Positions 1 through 9,484 of a stretch of DNA of 64,000 nt are shown piece after piece. This DNA is from Candidatus Methanoperedens sp. (lineage in GTDB: Archaea > Halobacteriota > Methanosarcinia > Methanosarcinales > Methanoperedenaceae). The DNA is taken from assembly GCA_023249105.1 (NCBI GenBank), contig JAHFDG010000014.1, forward strand, positions 1-64,000. Reading direction: 5' to 3'. The stretch's first letter is position 1, and each line of letters opens with the position of its first letter. The notes under the pieces are model-generated. The model had not been told where the DNA came from and searched no databases. It worked only from the letters and a program-made list of their open reading frames with translations. A program made the translations under genes and the position numbers.

Positions 1-48
1 GGTTAATCCACGGGAACGGATCCCAAACAGAATTTTCGTTACCCTCTC

Positions 49-150
49 GACCTACTTTTATGTAGGTGCAAGAATGCTAAATTATTCTCGCAAGGATGTT
101 GTATATACGAACAGGATTGAAAGGATAAGATATTAAAATCCTGTTCATCC
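49..150. repeat. Intergenic inverted repeats upstream end of window
   Basis: The first 185 bases hold no gene. Two structures are visible: a short hairpin at about 49-68 (arms ACCTAC and GTAGGT) and a perfect 10-bp inverted repeat, GAACAGGATT at 109-118 and AATCCTGTTC at 137-146, followed by CATCCTGTAATCCCGTC. Motifs of this ACAGGAT/ATCCTGT kind recur between genes in many environmental genomes, so this is probably a small dispersed intergenic repeat. It lies 3' of the small membrane-protein gene and could also act in transcript ending, although no clear T-run follows on the minus strand. Confidence 0.4.
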
Positions 151-185
151 TGTAATCCCGTCTGGAAATCTATAATTTTCATACT

Positions 186-410
186 TTATTTCTTCGTAAG
201 TCGTTTCTCAATAATCCCCGGCCAAATCGATGCCGATACAATCATCGACAGTATGAAAACATACACCATCCCTGCATACGCATCCACTGATTTATAATCC
301 ACCGGGTTTGTGCTTACTTTCTGCATGGCAAGAACATAGAACAGGAGCATTATAACAATAGAAGTCACAAGGCTTGCAATAACACTGTAAACCCCGAGTT
401 TCTTTTCCAT
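186..410 (-). CDS. Small two-TM membrane protein downstream of copper ATPase
   Basis: A 74-residue protein with two hydrophobic segments (about residues 10-28 and 45-65) and a basic C-terminus, so an integral membrane protein with short polar ends. I chose the ATG at 410 because GGGTGAT lies just upstream. A GTG three codons earlier is also open but has no ribosome-binding site. The gene follows the copA stop codon directly (copA ends at 412), so the two are almost certainly co-transcribed and the Shine-Dalgarno sequence lies inside the end of copA. A role beside the copper pump, for example in cofactor supply or membrane assembly, is inference from position only; the family is not recognised. 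Confidence 0.7.
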   Translation of the reverse strand: MEKKLGVYSVIASLVTSIVIMLLFYVLAMQKVSTNPVDYKSVDAYAGMVYVFILSMIVSASIWPGIIEKRLTKK

Positions 411-411
411 A

Positions 412-3165
412 TTAATCACCCTTTAATTTAATGCGCTTCATAAGCAATGTGTTCATGGTCACGGTGACAGAGCTTGCAGCCATTGCAGCCGCTGCAAGCG
501 CAGGATTAAGCAGGAACGGCGGGCTCGTGAAAGGATAAAGAATACCCGCGGCTATCGGGATACCCACTGTGTTGTAGAAGAAAGCCCAGAAAAGGTTCTG
601 CTTTATTTTATTGAGGGTAAGCCTGCTCAGTCGTATTGCTTTTGCCACATCGCGCACATCGTTCTTAATAAGCACTATCTGGGCAGATTCGATAGCCACA
701 TCAGTACCGCTTCCTATGGCTATGCCGACATCAGACTGCATGAGAGCCGGGGCATCGTTTATACCGTCGCCCACCATCGCCACTTTTTTGCCTTCAGCCT
801 GGAGTTTCTTGATTTCCGCAGCCTTATCTTCGGGAAGAACCTCTGACAAAACCCTGTCGATACCTGCCTGTTTTGCGATTGCATCGGCAGTTCTCCTGTT
901 ATCGCCTGTTATCATGGCAACAGAGAAACCCATGTTATGCAGTTCGCGTACAGCCTCGGCTGAATTCTCCTTAAGGGTATCAGCTACAGCGATTATCCCG
1001 GCTATCTCATTATCAACTGCCACGAGCATGGCAGTCTTCCCCTCATGTTCAAGTTCCAGAAGTCTGCCCGAATGAGGCGCGATGTCCATTCCGTACTCTA
1101 TCATCAGCTTGCGCGTCCCGATAAGTACTTTTTTCCCGCCGTATTTTACTTCCACGCCTCGTCCCGGTATGGCATTGAACTCCTCTGCATCAGGCACGTC
1201 TATGCCGCGTTCCTTTGCACCTTTAAGGATTGCTTCACCAAGAGGATGCTCAGAGCCCTTCTCCGCAATAGCAGCAAATCTCAGCACCTCGTTCTCCGCC
1301 CCTTTTACGGCTATCACATCGGTGAGCGCAGGCTCGCCTTTCGTAAGCGTGCCTGTCTTATCGAACACGATAGTATCCAGTTTTTGCGCCTTCTCAAGCA
1401 CCTCGCCGCCCTTGATAAGAATACCGTTCTCCGCGCCTTTGCCTGTTCCCACCATGATAGCGATGGGAGTGGCGAGCCCCACGGCGCAAGGGCAGGAAAT
1501 GATGAGCACCGTTATGGAAATCAGGAGTGAGAAAAGGAAAGGAGATGCCATCCCCATCCCGAAGGTCGCAGGCACACTGAATTTTTCAAACCCTATGAAG
1601 AACCAGAAGAAAAACGTAAGCAGCGCAAGTATATGCACCGCGAGGATGAAATGCCCCGCCACTATGTCGGCAAGTTTCTGTATCGGAGCCTTCCGGGTCT
1701 GGGCATCCTCCACTAATTTGATAATCTGGGCAAGTGCAGTGTCTGTGCCTACCTTTGTCGCTTTGAACTTTATCATCCCGGTCTTATTCATGGTGGCGCC
1801 GATTACCTCAGAACCTGCCGTCTTCTCCACGGGTATGCTCTCTCCCGTGAGCATGGATTCATCGACTGCGGTGAGACCATCGACTACCATACCATCGACA
1901 GGTATTTTTTCACCCGGTCTCACAACCACAATATCATCGACCTTTACATCCTCAACAGGTATTTCTTTCTCCTCCCCACCAACAATGATGCGCGCGGTCT
2001 TTGCAGCAAGTCCCATGAGCTTCCTTATCGCTTCTGATGTCTTTCCTTTTGTGAGCGCCTCAAGATATCGTCCGAGCACGATGAACATGATAAGCAGCGC
2101 GGCGGTGTCATAATAAGTATGCTTGTATGCCTCGCCAAGGTCAAGGAATGTAGCTGCAACGCTGATGGTATAAGCAGCCCCGGTTCCTGTGGCTATCAGG
2201 AGGTTCATGTCCGTCATGCCGTGTTTTAACCCTTTATATGTGCCCTCGAAAAACTGCCGCCCCGGGAAGAGCATCACTATTGTTGCGAGAATAAAAAGCA
2301 AGTAATCGTTTTTCAGGATATCGGGTACGAATGTCCAGCCAAGGTTGCGTCCCATGTCGCCTAAGGATATCGGGACAGCAAGGATAAGTGCAATGATGAA
2401 ATTGGTCTTCTGCCGTTTAATCTCTTCTTCGCGTGCCCTTTGCTCCCTGTCAGCTTCAGATTTTTCTAATTTTTCAGTGGCAGAATAACCAACGCTTTCG
2501 ATTATTTTTTTCATCTCAGATATTGTGATGAGGTCTGCGTCATATGAAATTTTAGCTCTCTCAAGCGGGAAACTCACGTTTACAGAGGATATACCCCTCG
2601 TTTTCTTGAGCGCCGTTTCTATGTTCAGCGCGCATGAAGCGCAGTGCATTCCGCCCACCTTGAGAGTAATATCACTCTTAACCACGCCGTATCCAAGTGA
2701 AATGACCACATTTTCTAATGCTTTAGGGGTCACCCTGGCAGAGTCGTATTCGACGCTTGCTTTTTCAAATGATAAGTTGACTGAGGCATTTTTCACGCCG
2801 TCTGTTTTTATAAGCGCCTTCTCAATATTCTGGGCGCACGAGGCGCAGGTCATCCCTGTTATCTTTAATGAGATTTTTCTTAACCCGCTTTCTTTAATCT
2901 CACCTTTTGTTTCAGGTATAACCGCCTGCTTTACCGGAACCGGGCAGGCTTCCCCATCGTCTATTACTCCGTAACCTGAAGCTGCAATAGCCGCTTTTAT
3001 TGTCTCAAGGTCTGTGACATTTGTGTCAAATGAAACCTTTACCTCGCCCTTCTTAAAATCAGACGAGGCCTTTGTCACTCCTTTAACACTCATTGCGGCT
3101 TCAGTCACTGTTTTCTCGCAATGGTCGCACATCATGCCTTTGATTTTAATGACAACGTCTTCCAA
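412..3165 (-). CDS. copA: Cu+-exporting P1B-type ATPase with three HMA domains
   Basis: ATP-driven copper(I) exporter of the cytoplasmic membrane. Three N-terminal heavy-metal-associated domains carry CDHC (about residue 13), CASC (about 107) and CASC (about 175). A membrane region, the actuator TGES loop, the CPC metal-binding motif in membrane helix 6 (C558-P-C560), the phosphorylation site DKTGT (D602) and the hinge GDGINDAP follow in the usual P1B order. CPC with these HMA domains indicates Cu+ rather than Zn2+ transport. The first HMA domain is set apart by a linker rich in Pro and charge, so it may act as a built-in chaperone. The start is TTG at 3165, supported by GGAG seven bases upstream; no in-frame ATG lies before the first HMA domain. 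It shares a transcript with the small membrane protein at 186-410. No CopY/CsoR-like regulator is seen beside it. Confidence 0.95.
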   Translation of the reverse strand: MEDVVIKIKGMMCDHCEKTVTEAAMSVKGVTKASSDFKKGEVKVSFDTNVTDLETIKAAIAASGYGVIDDGEACPVPVKQAVIPETKGEIKESGLRKISLKITGMTCASCAQNIEKALIKTDGVKNASVNLSFEKASVEYDSARVTPKALENVVISLGYGVVKSDITLKVGGMHCASCALNIETALKKTRGISSVNVSFPLERAKISYDADLITISEMKKIIESVGYSATEKLEKSEADREQRAREEEIKRQKTNFIIALILAVPISLGDMGRNLGWTFVPDILKNDYLLFILATIVMLFPGRQFFEGTYKGLKHGMTDMNLLIATGTGAAYTISVAATFLDLGEAYKHTYYDTAALLIMFIVLGRYLEALTKGKTSEAIRKLMGLAAKTARIIVGGEEKEIPVEDVKVDDIVVVRPGEKIPVDGMVVDGLTAVDESMLTGESIPVEKTAGSEVIGATMNKTGMIKFKATKVGTDTALAQIIKLVEDAQTRKAPIQKLADIVAGHFILAVHILALLTFFFWFFIGFEKFSVPATFGMGMASPFLFSLLISITVLIISCPCAVGLATPIAIMVGTGKGAENGILIKGGEVLEKAQKLDTIVFDKTGTLTKGEPALTDVIAVKGAENEVLRFAAIAEKGSEHPLGEAILKGAKERGIDVPDAEEFNAIPGRGVEVKYGGKKVLIGTRKLMIEYGMDIAPHSGRLLELEHEGKTAMLVAVDNEIAGIIAVADTLKENSAEAVRELHNMGFSVAMITGDNRRTADAIAKQAGIDRVLSEVLPEDKAAEIKKLQAEGKKVAMVGDGINDAPALMQSDVGIAIGSGTDVAIESAQIVLIKNDVRDVAKAIRLSRLTLNKIKQNLFWAFFYNTVGIPIAAGILYPFTSPPFLLNPALAAAAMAASSVTVTMNTLLMKRIKLKGD

Positions 3166-3291
3166 TGATATTCTCCAGACTTATTGTGGATATTGTGATA
3201 ATATAATACTTATCATTTATGTTTGTTCTGGTTTAAAAATAAGAAAAATCTTGAAATAAATTTTAATTTTTCAAATAAAAAAAATACCGTT

Positions 3292-4095
3292 TTAAGCGAT
3301 ATCCTTTGTAGTATCTATCTGGACACCGTCTCCGACCTTGAACCGAATCATCTCTATCGACGGGACTCTTCCCCTTATCTTCGGTATTGAAAGCCGGTTA
3401 GAAATCTTATCTGCATTCTTATCAAAATCGATATCAAAAATCACGTCACAGGCTTTTAAGATTTCATTTTCAAGGGTCTTTTCGTGCGTATCCTTGAGGC
3501 CGTATAAAAAAGTCAGGCAATTGATGGATTTTGTTGCCTCGTATATCAAATTGATGAGACGTTTGATTAATCCGGGGTTAACATTCAGGTTCAGATAGAA
3601 AGAGAAAGAGTCAAAAATTATGTTTATATCCTGTTCTTCTTCAGCCATTATTTTTTTCAGGTTATATTCTGTGAATTCCACTATCTTGGCATCGACGAAT
3701 TCATTCCCGATATTATCAACCATCTCGCCATGGGGCGAAATATAATATTCACTGTATATGTCCACAAATGTAATATCATCAGTTTTAAAACCAAAATTCC
3801 GGATATCGTGCATGACATATACCGGGCGCCTTTCATTTGAGAAATAATAGCTTTTGCGGGCCTGCGTGAACTGGAATAAGAAAACTTCAGCCATAGAGGT
3901 GGCATCGGCATGTATATAGGCAACAGAACCCGATGGCAATCCCCCTCCGAGGGTACGGTCAAGAATAGATATCCCGGTGGTTCGATTTTGTTTTTGGGGA
4001 ACCTCATTCAAGATTGAAACTGCCAGTGGATCATTACTTTGGGATGGTTTTTTAGTGATAGTTCCTGCTAAAGACACTCTTTTTCCGTTTGGCAT
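3292..4095 (-). CDS. HTR-like RecA-superfamily protein with degenerate P-loop
   Basis: A 267-residue soluble protein with the layout of the archaeal KaiC/RAD55-related proteins often called HTR-like. The segment TTGISILDRTLGGGLPSGS matches the start of a RecA-type domain, but the expected Walker A lysine-threonine is absent (it reads GGGLPSGSVAYIHAD), so ATP binding is doubtful. A Walker-B-like strand, NIIFDSFSF, follows in the middle. Start taken at the ATG at 4095, preceded by AAAGGA; a TTG 15 codons earlier is open but lies in the AT-rich promoter-like region (ATATATTTAAA) and has no ribosome-binding site. In methanogens such proteins are linked to signalling, but no partner kinase is visible here, so the role is unknown. 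Confidence 0.7.
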   Translation of the reverse strand: MPNGKRVSLAGTITKKPSQSNDPLAVSILNEVPQKQNRTTGISILDRTLGGGLPSGSVAYIHADATSMAEVFLFQFTQARKSYYFSNERRPVYVMHDIRNFGFKTDDITFVDIYSEYYISPHGEMVDNIGNEFVDAKIVEFTEYNLKKIMAEEEQDINIIFDSFSFYLNLNVNPGLIKRLINLIYEATKSINCLTFLYGLKDTHEKTLENEILKACDVIFDIDFDKNADKISNRLSIPKIRGRVPSIEMIRFKVGDGVQIDTTKDIA

Positions 4096-4192
4096 TCTTT
4101 TCCTTTTTAAATATATAGTTATTATATAGTTATTTTTCAAACTTAATATAGTTTACTAAAAATGTATGATTATAATGATGATTAATAATGAT

Positions 4193-5809
4193 TTAAAATA
4201 AAATTTTAGGTTTCTGTGCCTTCTTCTTTAAATTGCTGGATTTTTTTAAGGAGACAAAACACATTTCCATGCCTTTGATTGCTGCAGAACTTTCAGGATT
4301 TAACTCAAATGCCATTTGATAATTTCTCAGGGCATCTTTAATATTCCTTTTTTTATAAAGCGCATTCCCTTTATTATTTAAAAATACATAGTCGTCCGGG
4401 TCAATCTCCAGGGCTTTATCATAGCAAATTATTGCCTCATCGATTTTTCCTGATTTCGCAAGGGTAAGACCTTTATTGTTCCAGGCGATGGTATTTTTGG
4501 GGTCTATCGTAAGCGATTTATCGAATGAATCGAGTGCATCTTTATACTTCCCCATGGAATACAGCGTATTTCCGGTAACAAGGTGATCTAAAGCCTTTTT
4601 AGCTATTTCATGGCCTATCGCGGGCTTTTTCTGCTGAGCCTTTGGTGCCGGTTTTTCTATCTTAATAATTGATCTTTTAGGGAGCTGGGGTATGAAAAAC
4701 TCCTCTTCAATACTTTTTGCAGGAGTAAACGCCTCCCTTTTTACTGCTGCTCCTGCTTTTTTTACCGGTTGAAATGGTTCGATAAATTCCATTTCTTTGA
4801 TGCTTTCAACAGCAGGTTCAGGTTGCGGTGGCTTAATGACGGGCTGTTCAATGGGTATGGGTTCTATGAATGCCTGTTCTTTGATTGTTTCAGGAGGAGC
4901 AGGCTTTTCAACTACTGTCTCTTGCACAGGCTCAGGTTGTGAAGGTGTAATGACCTGCTGTTCAATAGGTATGGGTTCTATGAATGCCTGTTCTTTGATT
5001 CTTTCGGGAGGGACGGGCTTTTCAGCTACTGCCTCTTGCACCGGTTCAGCCGTAATTACAGGTTGCTCAATAAACCGCGGCTCGATAGCAGAAACGGCTT
5101 TTTCCTCTTGCGGTATTGATGAAGCAATCTTTTGTAAATCGACCGTTTCACTGGTTTGTTTCATTTTTGCAAGAGCGAGCCCTTTATTACTCCATATCCT
5201 CTCAACTTTCGGATTTATTTCAAGAGCCTTATCATAGGATTCTATAGCCTGGGCGAATCTGTTGAGTTTTACAAGAGTCAAACCCCTGTTATTCCATACT
5301 GTCTCATCCCCGGGGTTGATTTCGATTGATTTGTCGTATGCACGAAGCGCCTCTTCAAAATTACCGCTCTCAAAATACACATCGCCCTTGCTGCACCATG
5401 CAGCAGCGTCAGTGGGATTTATTTCAAGCAATTTATCATAACAGGCAATGGCCTCAGGCAGCCGCCCGAGCTGGGCAAGAGCAATGCCTTTATTATACAT
5501 CACTTCTTCATCATCCGGCTTAAGTTCAATGGCTTTATCATAGCACTGTATCGCTTCTGCATATCTTCCGGTTCTTGCAAATGCAAGCCCTTTATTATTC
5601 CAGATTTCGGTTAATTTTGGGTTTATCTCAAGGGCTTTTTCATAATACTTAATAGCCTCTGCATACATGCCGCTCTCAATGAGAGCATTTCCCTTATTGG
5701 CCCATGCACTCGCATCCGCGCCCCCTTTATCAATATCTTTCATAGAGCCCCCCGCAATTTCATTTTCGGAAATGGTTTTCTTTTTCCTGAAAATCGTCTC
5801 AAATCCCAT
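4193..5809 (-). CDS. TPR-repeat protein with Pro/Glu-rich repeated linker
   Basis: A 538-residue protein made of two tetratricopeptide blocks. Residues about 34-220 hold five full and one partial 34-residue TPR units (pattern W-x-N-K-G-x-x-L ... Y-A-E-A-I-x-C-Y-D-K-A-L-E-I-N-P). Residues about 430-530 hold three more. Between them is a disordered linker of about 200 residues, rich in Pro, Glu and Val, containing at least two near-copies of a 35-residue unit (EPVQE..VEKP.PPE.IKEQAFIEPIPIEQ). No signal peptide or membrane segment, so it is likely a cytoplasmic scaffold for protein-protein contacts. It is transcribed alone from the gap at 5810-6115. ATG at 5809 chosen; an ATG at codon 22 is possible. 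The partner is unknown. Confidence 0.85.
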   Translation of the reverse strand: MGFETIFRKKKTISENEIAGGSMKDIDKGGADASAWANKGNALIESGMYAEAIKYYEKALEINPKLTEIWNNKGLAFARTGRYAEAIQCYDKAIELKPDDEEVMYNKGIALAQLGRLPEAIACYDKLLEINPTDAAAWCSKGDVYFESGNFEEALRAYDKSIEINPGDETVWNNRGLTLVKLNRFAQAIESYDKALEINPKVERIWSNKGLALAKMKQTSETVDLQKIASSIPQEEKAVSAIEPRFIEQPVITAEPVQEAVAEKPVPPERIKEQAFIEPIPIEQQVITPSQPEPVQETVVEKPAPPETIKEQAFIEPIPIEQPVIKPPQPEPAVESIKEMEFIEPFQPVKKAGAAVKREAFTPAKSIEEEFFIPQLPKRSIIKIEKPAPKAQQKKPAIGHEIAKKALDHLVTGNTLYSMGKYKDALDSFDKSLTIDPKNTIAWNNKGLTLAKSGKIDEAIICYDKALEIDPDDYVFLNNKGNALYKKRNIKDALRNYQMAFELNPESSAAIKGMEMCFVSLKKSSNLKKKAQKPKILF

Positions 5810-5911
5810 GTCTTTAGTTCCTTAAATATAATGAGATAATTAATATTGCTTATCCTATTTAATGTTTATTTATAGTTGAGAACCTAATTTTTCAAACATA
5901 TTCTTGGAACA

Positions 5912-5990
5912 CTTTGCGCACTTTTCGCCTTTGCGGTGTGCGATTTTATTCACCAGAGAGCGCGAAGGCCGCAAAGATAGTTTTAATTGT
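5912..5990. repeat. Dispersed GC-rich intergenic repeat, inverted pair
   Basis: The gap 5810-6115 has no gene. It contains two related units head to head. Read on the minus strand, 5912-5938 gives ACCGCAAAGGCG followed by a GCGCAAAG end; on the plus strand 5951-5990 gives CACCAGAGAGCGCGAAGG, then CCGCAAAG. The arms can pair into a long imperfect hairpin. A third unit of the same kind (ACCGCAAAGGCGCAGAG, then TTCGCAAAG) lies at 55930-55970. It is therefore a small dispersed intergenic repeat family. The rest of the gap is plain AT-rich spacer between divergent genes. Confidence 0.55.
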
Positions 5991-6115
5991 TTAGTTTTTG
6001 ACTATAAATACAAGAGTTGATAAACGAAAATTGCCCATCATATAGGAATAATTTTTATCCCGGAAAATAAATATGGATAAGAATCAAACATTGAAAAAAA
6101 CATAAGGAAATAACA

Positions 6116-6637
6116 ATGACTATCCAGATAGATGACCAGGGATGGGGTACGCCAGTTGGAGGTGTGGGTATCATAGTGGTGAGAAAAGAGACCGGGGAAT
6201 TGCATTATGATATAGTCCCGATAGAGCATTTTGGAAAAGAAATGTTCAAAAAGAAGACCTATAATGCGGGAGCGCAGAACATAGTGGAGAAGGGTTTCCT
6301 TAAACTGAAAGTCCGGCATGATGAGGATATCGAGATATGCTCCGGCTGTATTCACGACAAGACAATCGAGTGGCTGAAAAACGAGGGCTATAAATTCACG
6401 GTCATGAAGATTGACGGCATTGCCCAGCAGAAAGGGGAATCGATGTTCATCGAATATCTTCGCGGCCTTGGAATCCCGAATCCGCCAGCTATCATCGAGG
6501 AAACGGTTGATGAATACAAAGCGCAATTTTTCTATATCATGGACTGGGTAAGAGAGGACCCGCTGGGAAGGGAGCATCTGTGCAAGAGCGGGTGGAAGTA
6601 TTTCAAGAAATTCTTTAAAGATACGAATAAAGATTAG
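6116..6637 (+). CDS. Conserved hypothetical protein upstream of YjjX-type NTPase
   Basis: A 173-residue soluble protein that I do not recognise. It begins with an Asp/Gly-rich strand region (IDDQGWGTPVGGVGIIVV) that could be the start of a ribonuclease-H-like fold, has a single ICSGCIH motif near residue 75, and a Lys-rich C-terminus. The ATG at 6116 is preceded by AAGGAAATAAC. It is followed after three bases by the inosine/xanthosine triphosphatase gene, so the two form an operon and a role in nucleotide or nucleic-acid housekeeping is plausible. That is inference from position only. Confidence 0.75.
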   Translation: MTIQIDDQGWGTPVGGVGIIVVRKETGELHYDIVPIEHFGKEMFKKKTYNAGAQNIVEKGFLKLKVRHDEDIEICSGCIHDKTIEWLKNEGYKFTVMKIDGIAQQKGESMFIEYLRGLGIPNPPAIIEETVDEYKAQFFYIMDWVREDPLGREHLCKSGWKYFKKFFKDTNKD

Positions 6638-6640
6638 GCT

Positions 6641-7168
6641 ATGGCTGAAAAATATATTTATGTGGCTTCCCTGAACAAAAATAAGATAAATGCAGTTTGC
6701 GAGGTCTTTCCCTCCTATCGGGTGAAGGGGATGGAATGCAGGTCAGGCGTCAGGGAACAGCCTCTTTCTCTTGATGAGATAATCGAAGGCGCGATATACA
6801 GGGCAAAATCGGTTTTTGGTGATTGCGAATATTCGGTGGGAATAGAAGACGGGATAGCTCCCGTACCCTCCACACATAGCGGATATATGAACTTTTGCTG
6901 CTGCGCCGTGTACGATGGGGGGCGGGTTTTTCTGGGTCTTGGGCCTGCTTTTGAGTACCCGCCCCGGTGTACCAGAAGGGTAATTGATGAGGGGATTACA
7001 ATCTCGGAGGCATTTTTGCCAGTCTCAAACAAGCCTGAAATCGGGTATGAGGAAGGCATTATCGGCTGGCTTACCCGCGGAAAAATAAGCAGGAAAGATT
7101 ATACAAAACATGCAGTAGAAATGGCAAGGATACAGATGGATAATGCCGCGCTTTATGAAACATTGTGA
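6641..7168 (+). CDS. Inosine/xanthosine triphosphatase, YjjX/DUF84 family
   Basis: A 175-residue enzyme of the non-canonical purine NTP phosphatase family, which hydrolyses (deoxy)inosine and xanthosine triphosphates and keeps deaminated purines out of nucleic acids. Visible family features are the N-terminal substrate loop ASLNKNKINAV, the acidic metal-site region VGIEDG (about residue 68) and the length near 175. Phosphatase action on oxidised or deaminated purines is family knowledge. It starts three bases after the preceding gene and ends ten bases before the convergent ribonucleotide reductase gene. Confidence 0.85.
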   Translation: MAEKYIYVASLNKNKINAVCEVFPSYRVKGMECRSGVREQPLSLDEIIEGAIYRAKSVFGDCEYSVGIEDGIAPVPSTHSGYMNFCCCAVYDGGRVFLGLGPAFEYPPRCTRRVIDEGITISEAFLPVSNKPEIGYEEGIIGWLTRGKISRKDYTKHAVEMARIQMDNAALYETL

Positions 7169-7177
7169 GTGTTAAAC

Positions 7178-9220
7178 TCACACGGGGCACACAGGCGCAG
7201 GGCATCCGCCTGAATATTCATCGTCAGCAGATACAAATTTATCAATCCTGTCACCCAGGTACAGCACCTGCTGCGACTTGCTCCCGTACCTGTAAACCGT
7301 AATTCCCTTGCATTTTAATTCATAGGCGAGCATATATGCTTTTTCAACTTCCTTGATATCCACATCGTTTGGAAAATTGATGGTCTTGGAGACTGCGTTA
7401 TCCGTATATTTCTGGAAAGCTGCCTGCATCCTGACATGCCAGACCGGCGCAATGTCAAAAGCGGTCACAAACACGCGCTTGACATCATCGGGAACTTCAT
7501 CGATGCCTGCGAGAGTTCCCTGCTTTGCGATTCGCATCATCAATTCCTCGCTGTAGAAACCCCGCTCTTTAGCAACCGCCTCAAAATACGGGTTTATTTC
7601 AAGGAGTTTAGTACCCTCCATGACATTACGCACGAAAGAAACCGCAAACAACGGCTCGATACCGCTTGAACAGCCTGCGATAATGCTGATAGTCCCTGTG
7701 GGAGCGACTGTTGTCACCGTTGAATTGCGGATTGGCTTTTTAAAAATGCTTCCCGGGAAATTCGGGAAAGCGCCCCGCTCAATCGCAAGTCTTTCTGAAG
7801 CTGCATGAGATTTTTCCCGGATGAATCTCATTATCTCTTCGCCTGTTTTGAGGCCCTCTTCAGAATCATACGGGATACCAAGCTGCACGAGCATATCTGC
7901 AAAACCCATTATCCCAAGACCGATTTTCCTGTTAGCCTTTGTGATTGATTCTATCTCAACGAGCGGGTATCTATTCACGTTTATTATATTGTCAAGGAAC
8001 CTGACTGCATTATTTATGATTTTTTCAATTTTTTCCCAGTCTATCGAGCCATTCTTTACCATTCTGGCAAGGGTTATCGAACCCAGGTTGCAGGATTCGT
8101 AGGGCAAGAGCGGCAACTCGCCGCAAGGATTTGTGCTTTCCATCTCCCCTATCTGCGGCGTAGGGTTATGCTTGTTAATCTCATCTATGAACACAACCCC
8201 GGGGTCGCCTGTCCTCCATGCCATTGTTATTATAAGGTTCCAGATATCCCTGGCCCTGACCTTCTTTACCATTTCCCCGTTCCGCGGGTTTATTAACCCG
8301 TATTCGCCGTCTTCCCTGACGGCTTTCATGAACTTATCATCCGCTGCTACCGATATATTGAAATTCGTGAGGTATCCTTCCTTTGTTTTTGCTGTGATGA
8401 ATTCAATGATATCAGGATGGTCAGCCCGCAGAATTCCCATATTGGCGCCCCGCCGCTTTCCTCCCTGCTTTATCACGTCAGTTGTGGTATCGAATACCCG
8501 CATGAAAGAAACGGGCCCGGATGCAACCCCTTTTGTGGATTTTACAATATCTCCCGAAGGCCGCAGGTGCGAAAATGAAAAACCCGTTCCACCGCCTGAC
8601 TGCTGGATGAGCGCCATGTCTTTTACAGCATCGAAAATGCTCACAAGCGAATCCTCAACAGGAATGACAAAACAGGCTGAAAGCTGTCCCAGGTCTGTAC
8701 CCGCGTTCATGAGCGTGGGGGTATTGGGCAAGAAATCAAGGTTAGCCATCATTTCCAGGAATTCGTCCTCGGATTCTGGGTCAAGCGCCACGGCTTTTGC
8801 AATGCGCCGAAAAAGCTGAAGCGGTGTCTCAATCACGTTCCCATCCTCGTCTTTTAACAGGTAGCGCCTCTTGAGAACCCTTGCTGCATTAACGCTTAAC
8901 TTCATTTCATCCTTTACGCCGAGAAATTCCTTGGCTTTCCTTATCTGGGCGCGCTTTTCCCTGTATAGGATGTACGCCTTGGCAACACCGGTATAGCCGT
9001 CTTTAATCAAAACCTCTTCTACTGTATCCTGGACATCCTCGACTCCGGGGATTCCTGAGATTCTTTTTTCAAGAAGCTCAACCACCTGCTTTGCGATATC
9101 CTCTGCCCTTTTTCCATCTTTACTTTTTGTGGCGATAAAAGCCTTGAAAACAGCCTTGGCTATCTTTGAGTTGTCAAAATCTACTATTCTTCCGTCCCTT
9201 TTTTTGATTTTCTCAATCAT
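7178..9220 (-). CDS. nrdJ: Adenosylcobalamin-dependent (class II) ribonucleotide reductase
   Basis: A 680-residue enzyme making deoxyribonucleotides with a coenzyme-B12 radical. Residues 1-90 are an ATP-cone (KKRDGRIVDFDNSKI), the allosteric site. The catalytic barrel follows with NTPTLMNAG, the active-site strand NPCGELPLLPYESCNLGS (catalytic Cys, Asn and Glu region) and a phosphate-binding ATVAPTGTIS-like segment. The last residues, GGCPAPVCPV, hold the C-terminal cysteine pair that is re-reduced by thioredoxin-like donors. No separate radical subunit gene is present, as expected for class II. Its ATG overlaps the stop of the FTR-like gene (ATGA), so flavodoxin, FTR catalytic subunit and NrdJ form one operon. 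This suggests the electron path to the reductase is co-expressed with it. Confidence 0.93.
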   Translation of the reverse strand: MIEKIKKRDGRIVDFDNSKIAKAVFKAFIATKSKDGKRAEDIAKQVVELLEKRISGIPGVEDVQDTVEEVLIKDGYTGVAKAYILYREKRAQIRKAKEFLGVKDEMKLSVNAARVLKRRYLLKDEDGNVIETPLQLFRRIAKAVALDPESEDEFLEMMANLDFLPNTPTLMNAGTDLGQLSACFVIPVEDSLVSIFDAVKDMALIQQSGGGTGFSFSHLRPSGDIVKSTKGVASGPVSFMRVFDTTTDVIKQGGKRRGANMGILRADHPDIIEFITAKTKEGYLTNFNISVAADDKFMKAVREDGEYGLINPRNGEMVKKVRARDIWNLIITMAWRTGDPGVVFIDEINKHNPTPQIGEMESTNPCGELPLLPYESCNLGSITLARMVKNGSIDWEKIEKIINNAVRFLDNIINVNRYPLVEIESITKANRKIGLGIMGFADMLVQLGIPYDSEEGLKTGEEIMRFIREKSHAASERLAIERGAFPNFPGSIFKKPIRNSTVTTVAPTGTISIIAGCSSGIEPLFAVSFVRNVMEGTKLLEINPYFEAVAKERGFYSEELMMRIAKQGTLAGIDEVPDDVKRVFVTAFDIAPVWHVRMQAAFQKYTDNAVSKTINFPNDVDIKEVEKAYMLAYELKCKGITVYRYGSKSQQVLYLGDRIDKFVSADDEYSGGCPAPVCPV

Positions 9221-9483
9221 TTAACGAAAAGCCCGCATTTGCATGAACCTTTTTTTCGTATGTCAAGAGTCCTGTGGATACAGGGACAAATTAGCTCCCT
9301 GTCTTTTTCAGGGTTGCCCGTAACCTGACGGCAGCCGCAATACTGAATCCCGTATTCCCTCTTATTCTGCGCAAGACCTTTTATTGCCTGAACGACAATA
9401 TCATAATCAGAATTCAATTTCAACCCGTTCTTTTCTGCGTAGTCCTTTGCCCATTCATAAATCTGGCTCTCAATATCATCCAT
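9217..9483 (-). CDS. Ferredoxin:thioredoxin reductase catalytic subunit
   Basis: An 88-residue protein of the FTR catalytic (beta) family. These proteins hold a [4Fe-4S] cluster next to a redox-active disulfide and pass single electrons from ferredoxin to thioredoxins. The sequence shows the three cysteine pairs in order: CGCRQ, CPCIHR and CKCGLF. The ATG at 9483 is chosen because GGGTGG lies seven bases upstream within the end of the flavodoxin gene; a GTG three codons earlier is less likely. There is one base between the flavodoxin stop and this start, and a 4-bp overlap with nrdJ. No variable (alpha) FTR subunit is seen, as usual outside photosynthetic organisms. Confidence 0.88.
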   Translation of the reverse strand: MDDIESQIYEWAKDYAEKNGLKLNSDYDIVVQAIKGLAQNKREYGIQYCGCRQVTGNPEKDRELICPCIHRTLDIRKKGSCKCGLFVK

Positions 9484-9484
9484 T

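Noticed and set aside
1082-2113. Long plus-strand open frame of 343 codons within copA
   Set aside because: Antisense shadow of the P-type ATPase, Ser/Pro-rich with no recognisable motif, and copA motifs are unambiguous on the other strand.
4797-5237. Plus-strand frame with repeated CSIGMGSMNACSL-like peptides
   Set aside because: It is the antisense of the repeated linker of the TPR protein; the apparent peptide repeats come from the linker duplication.
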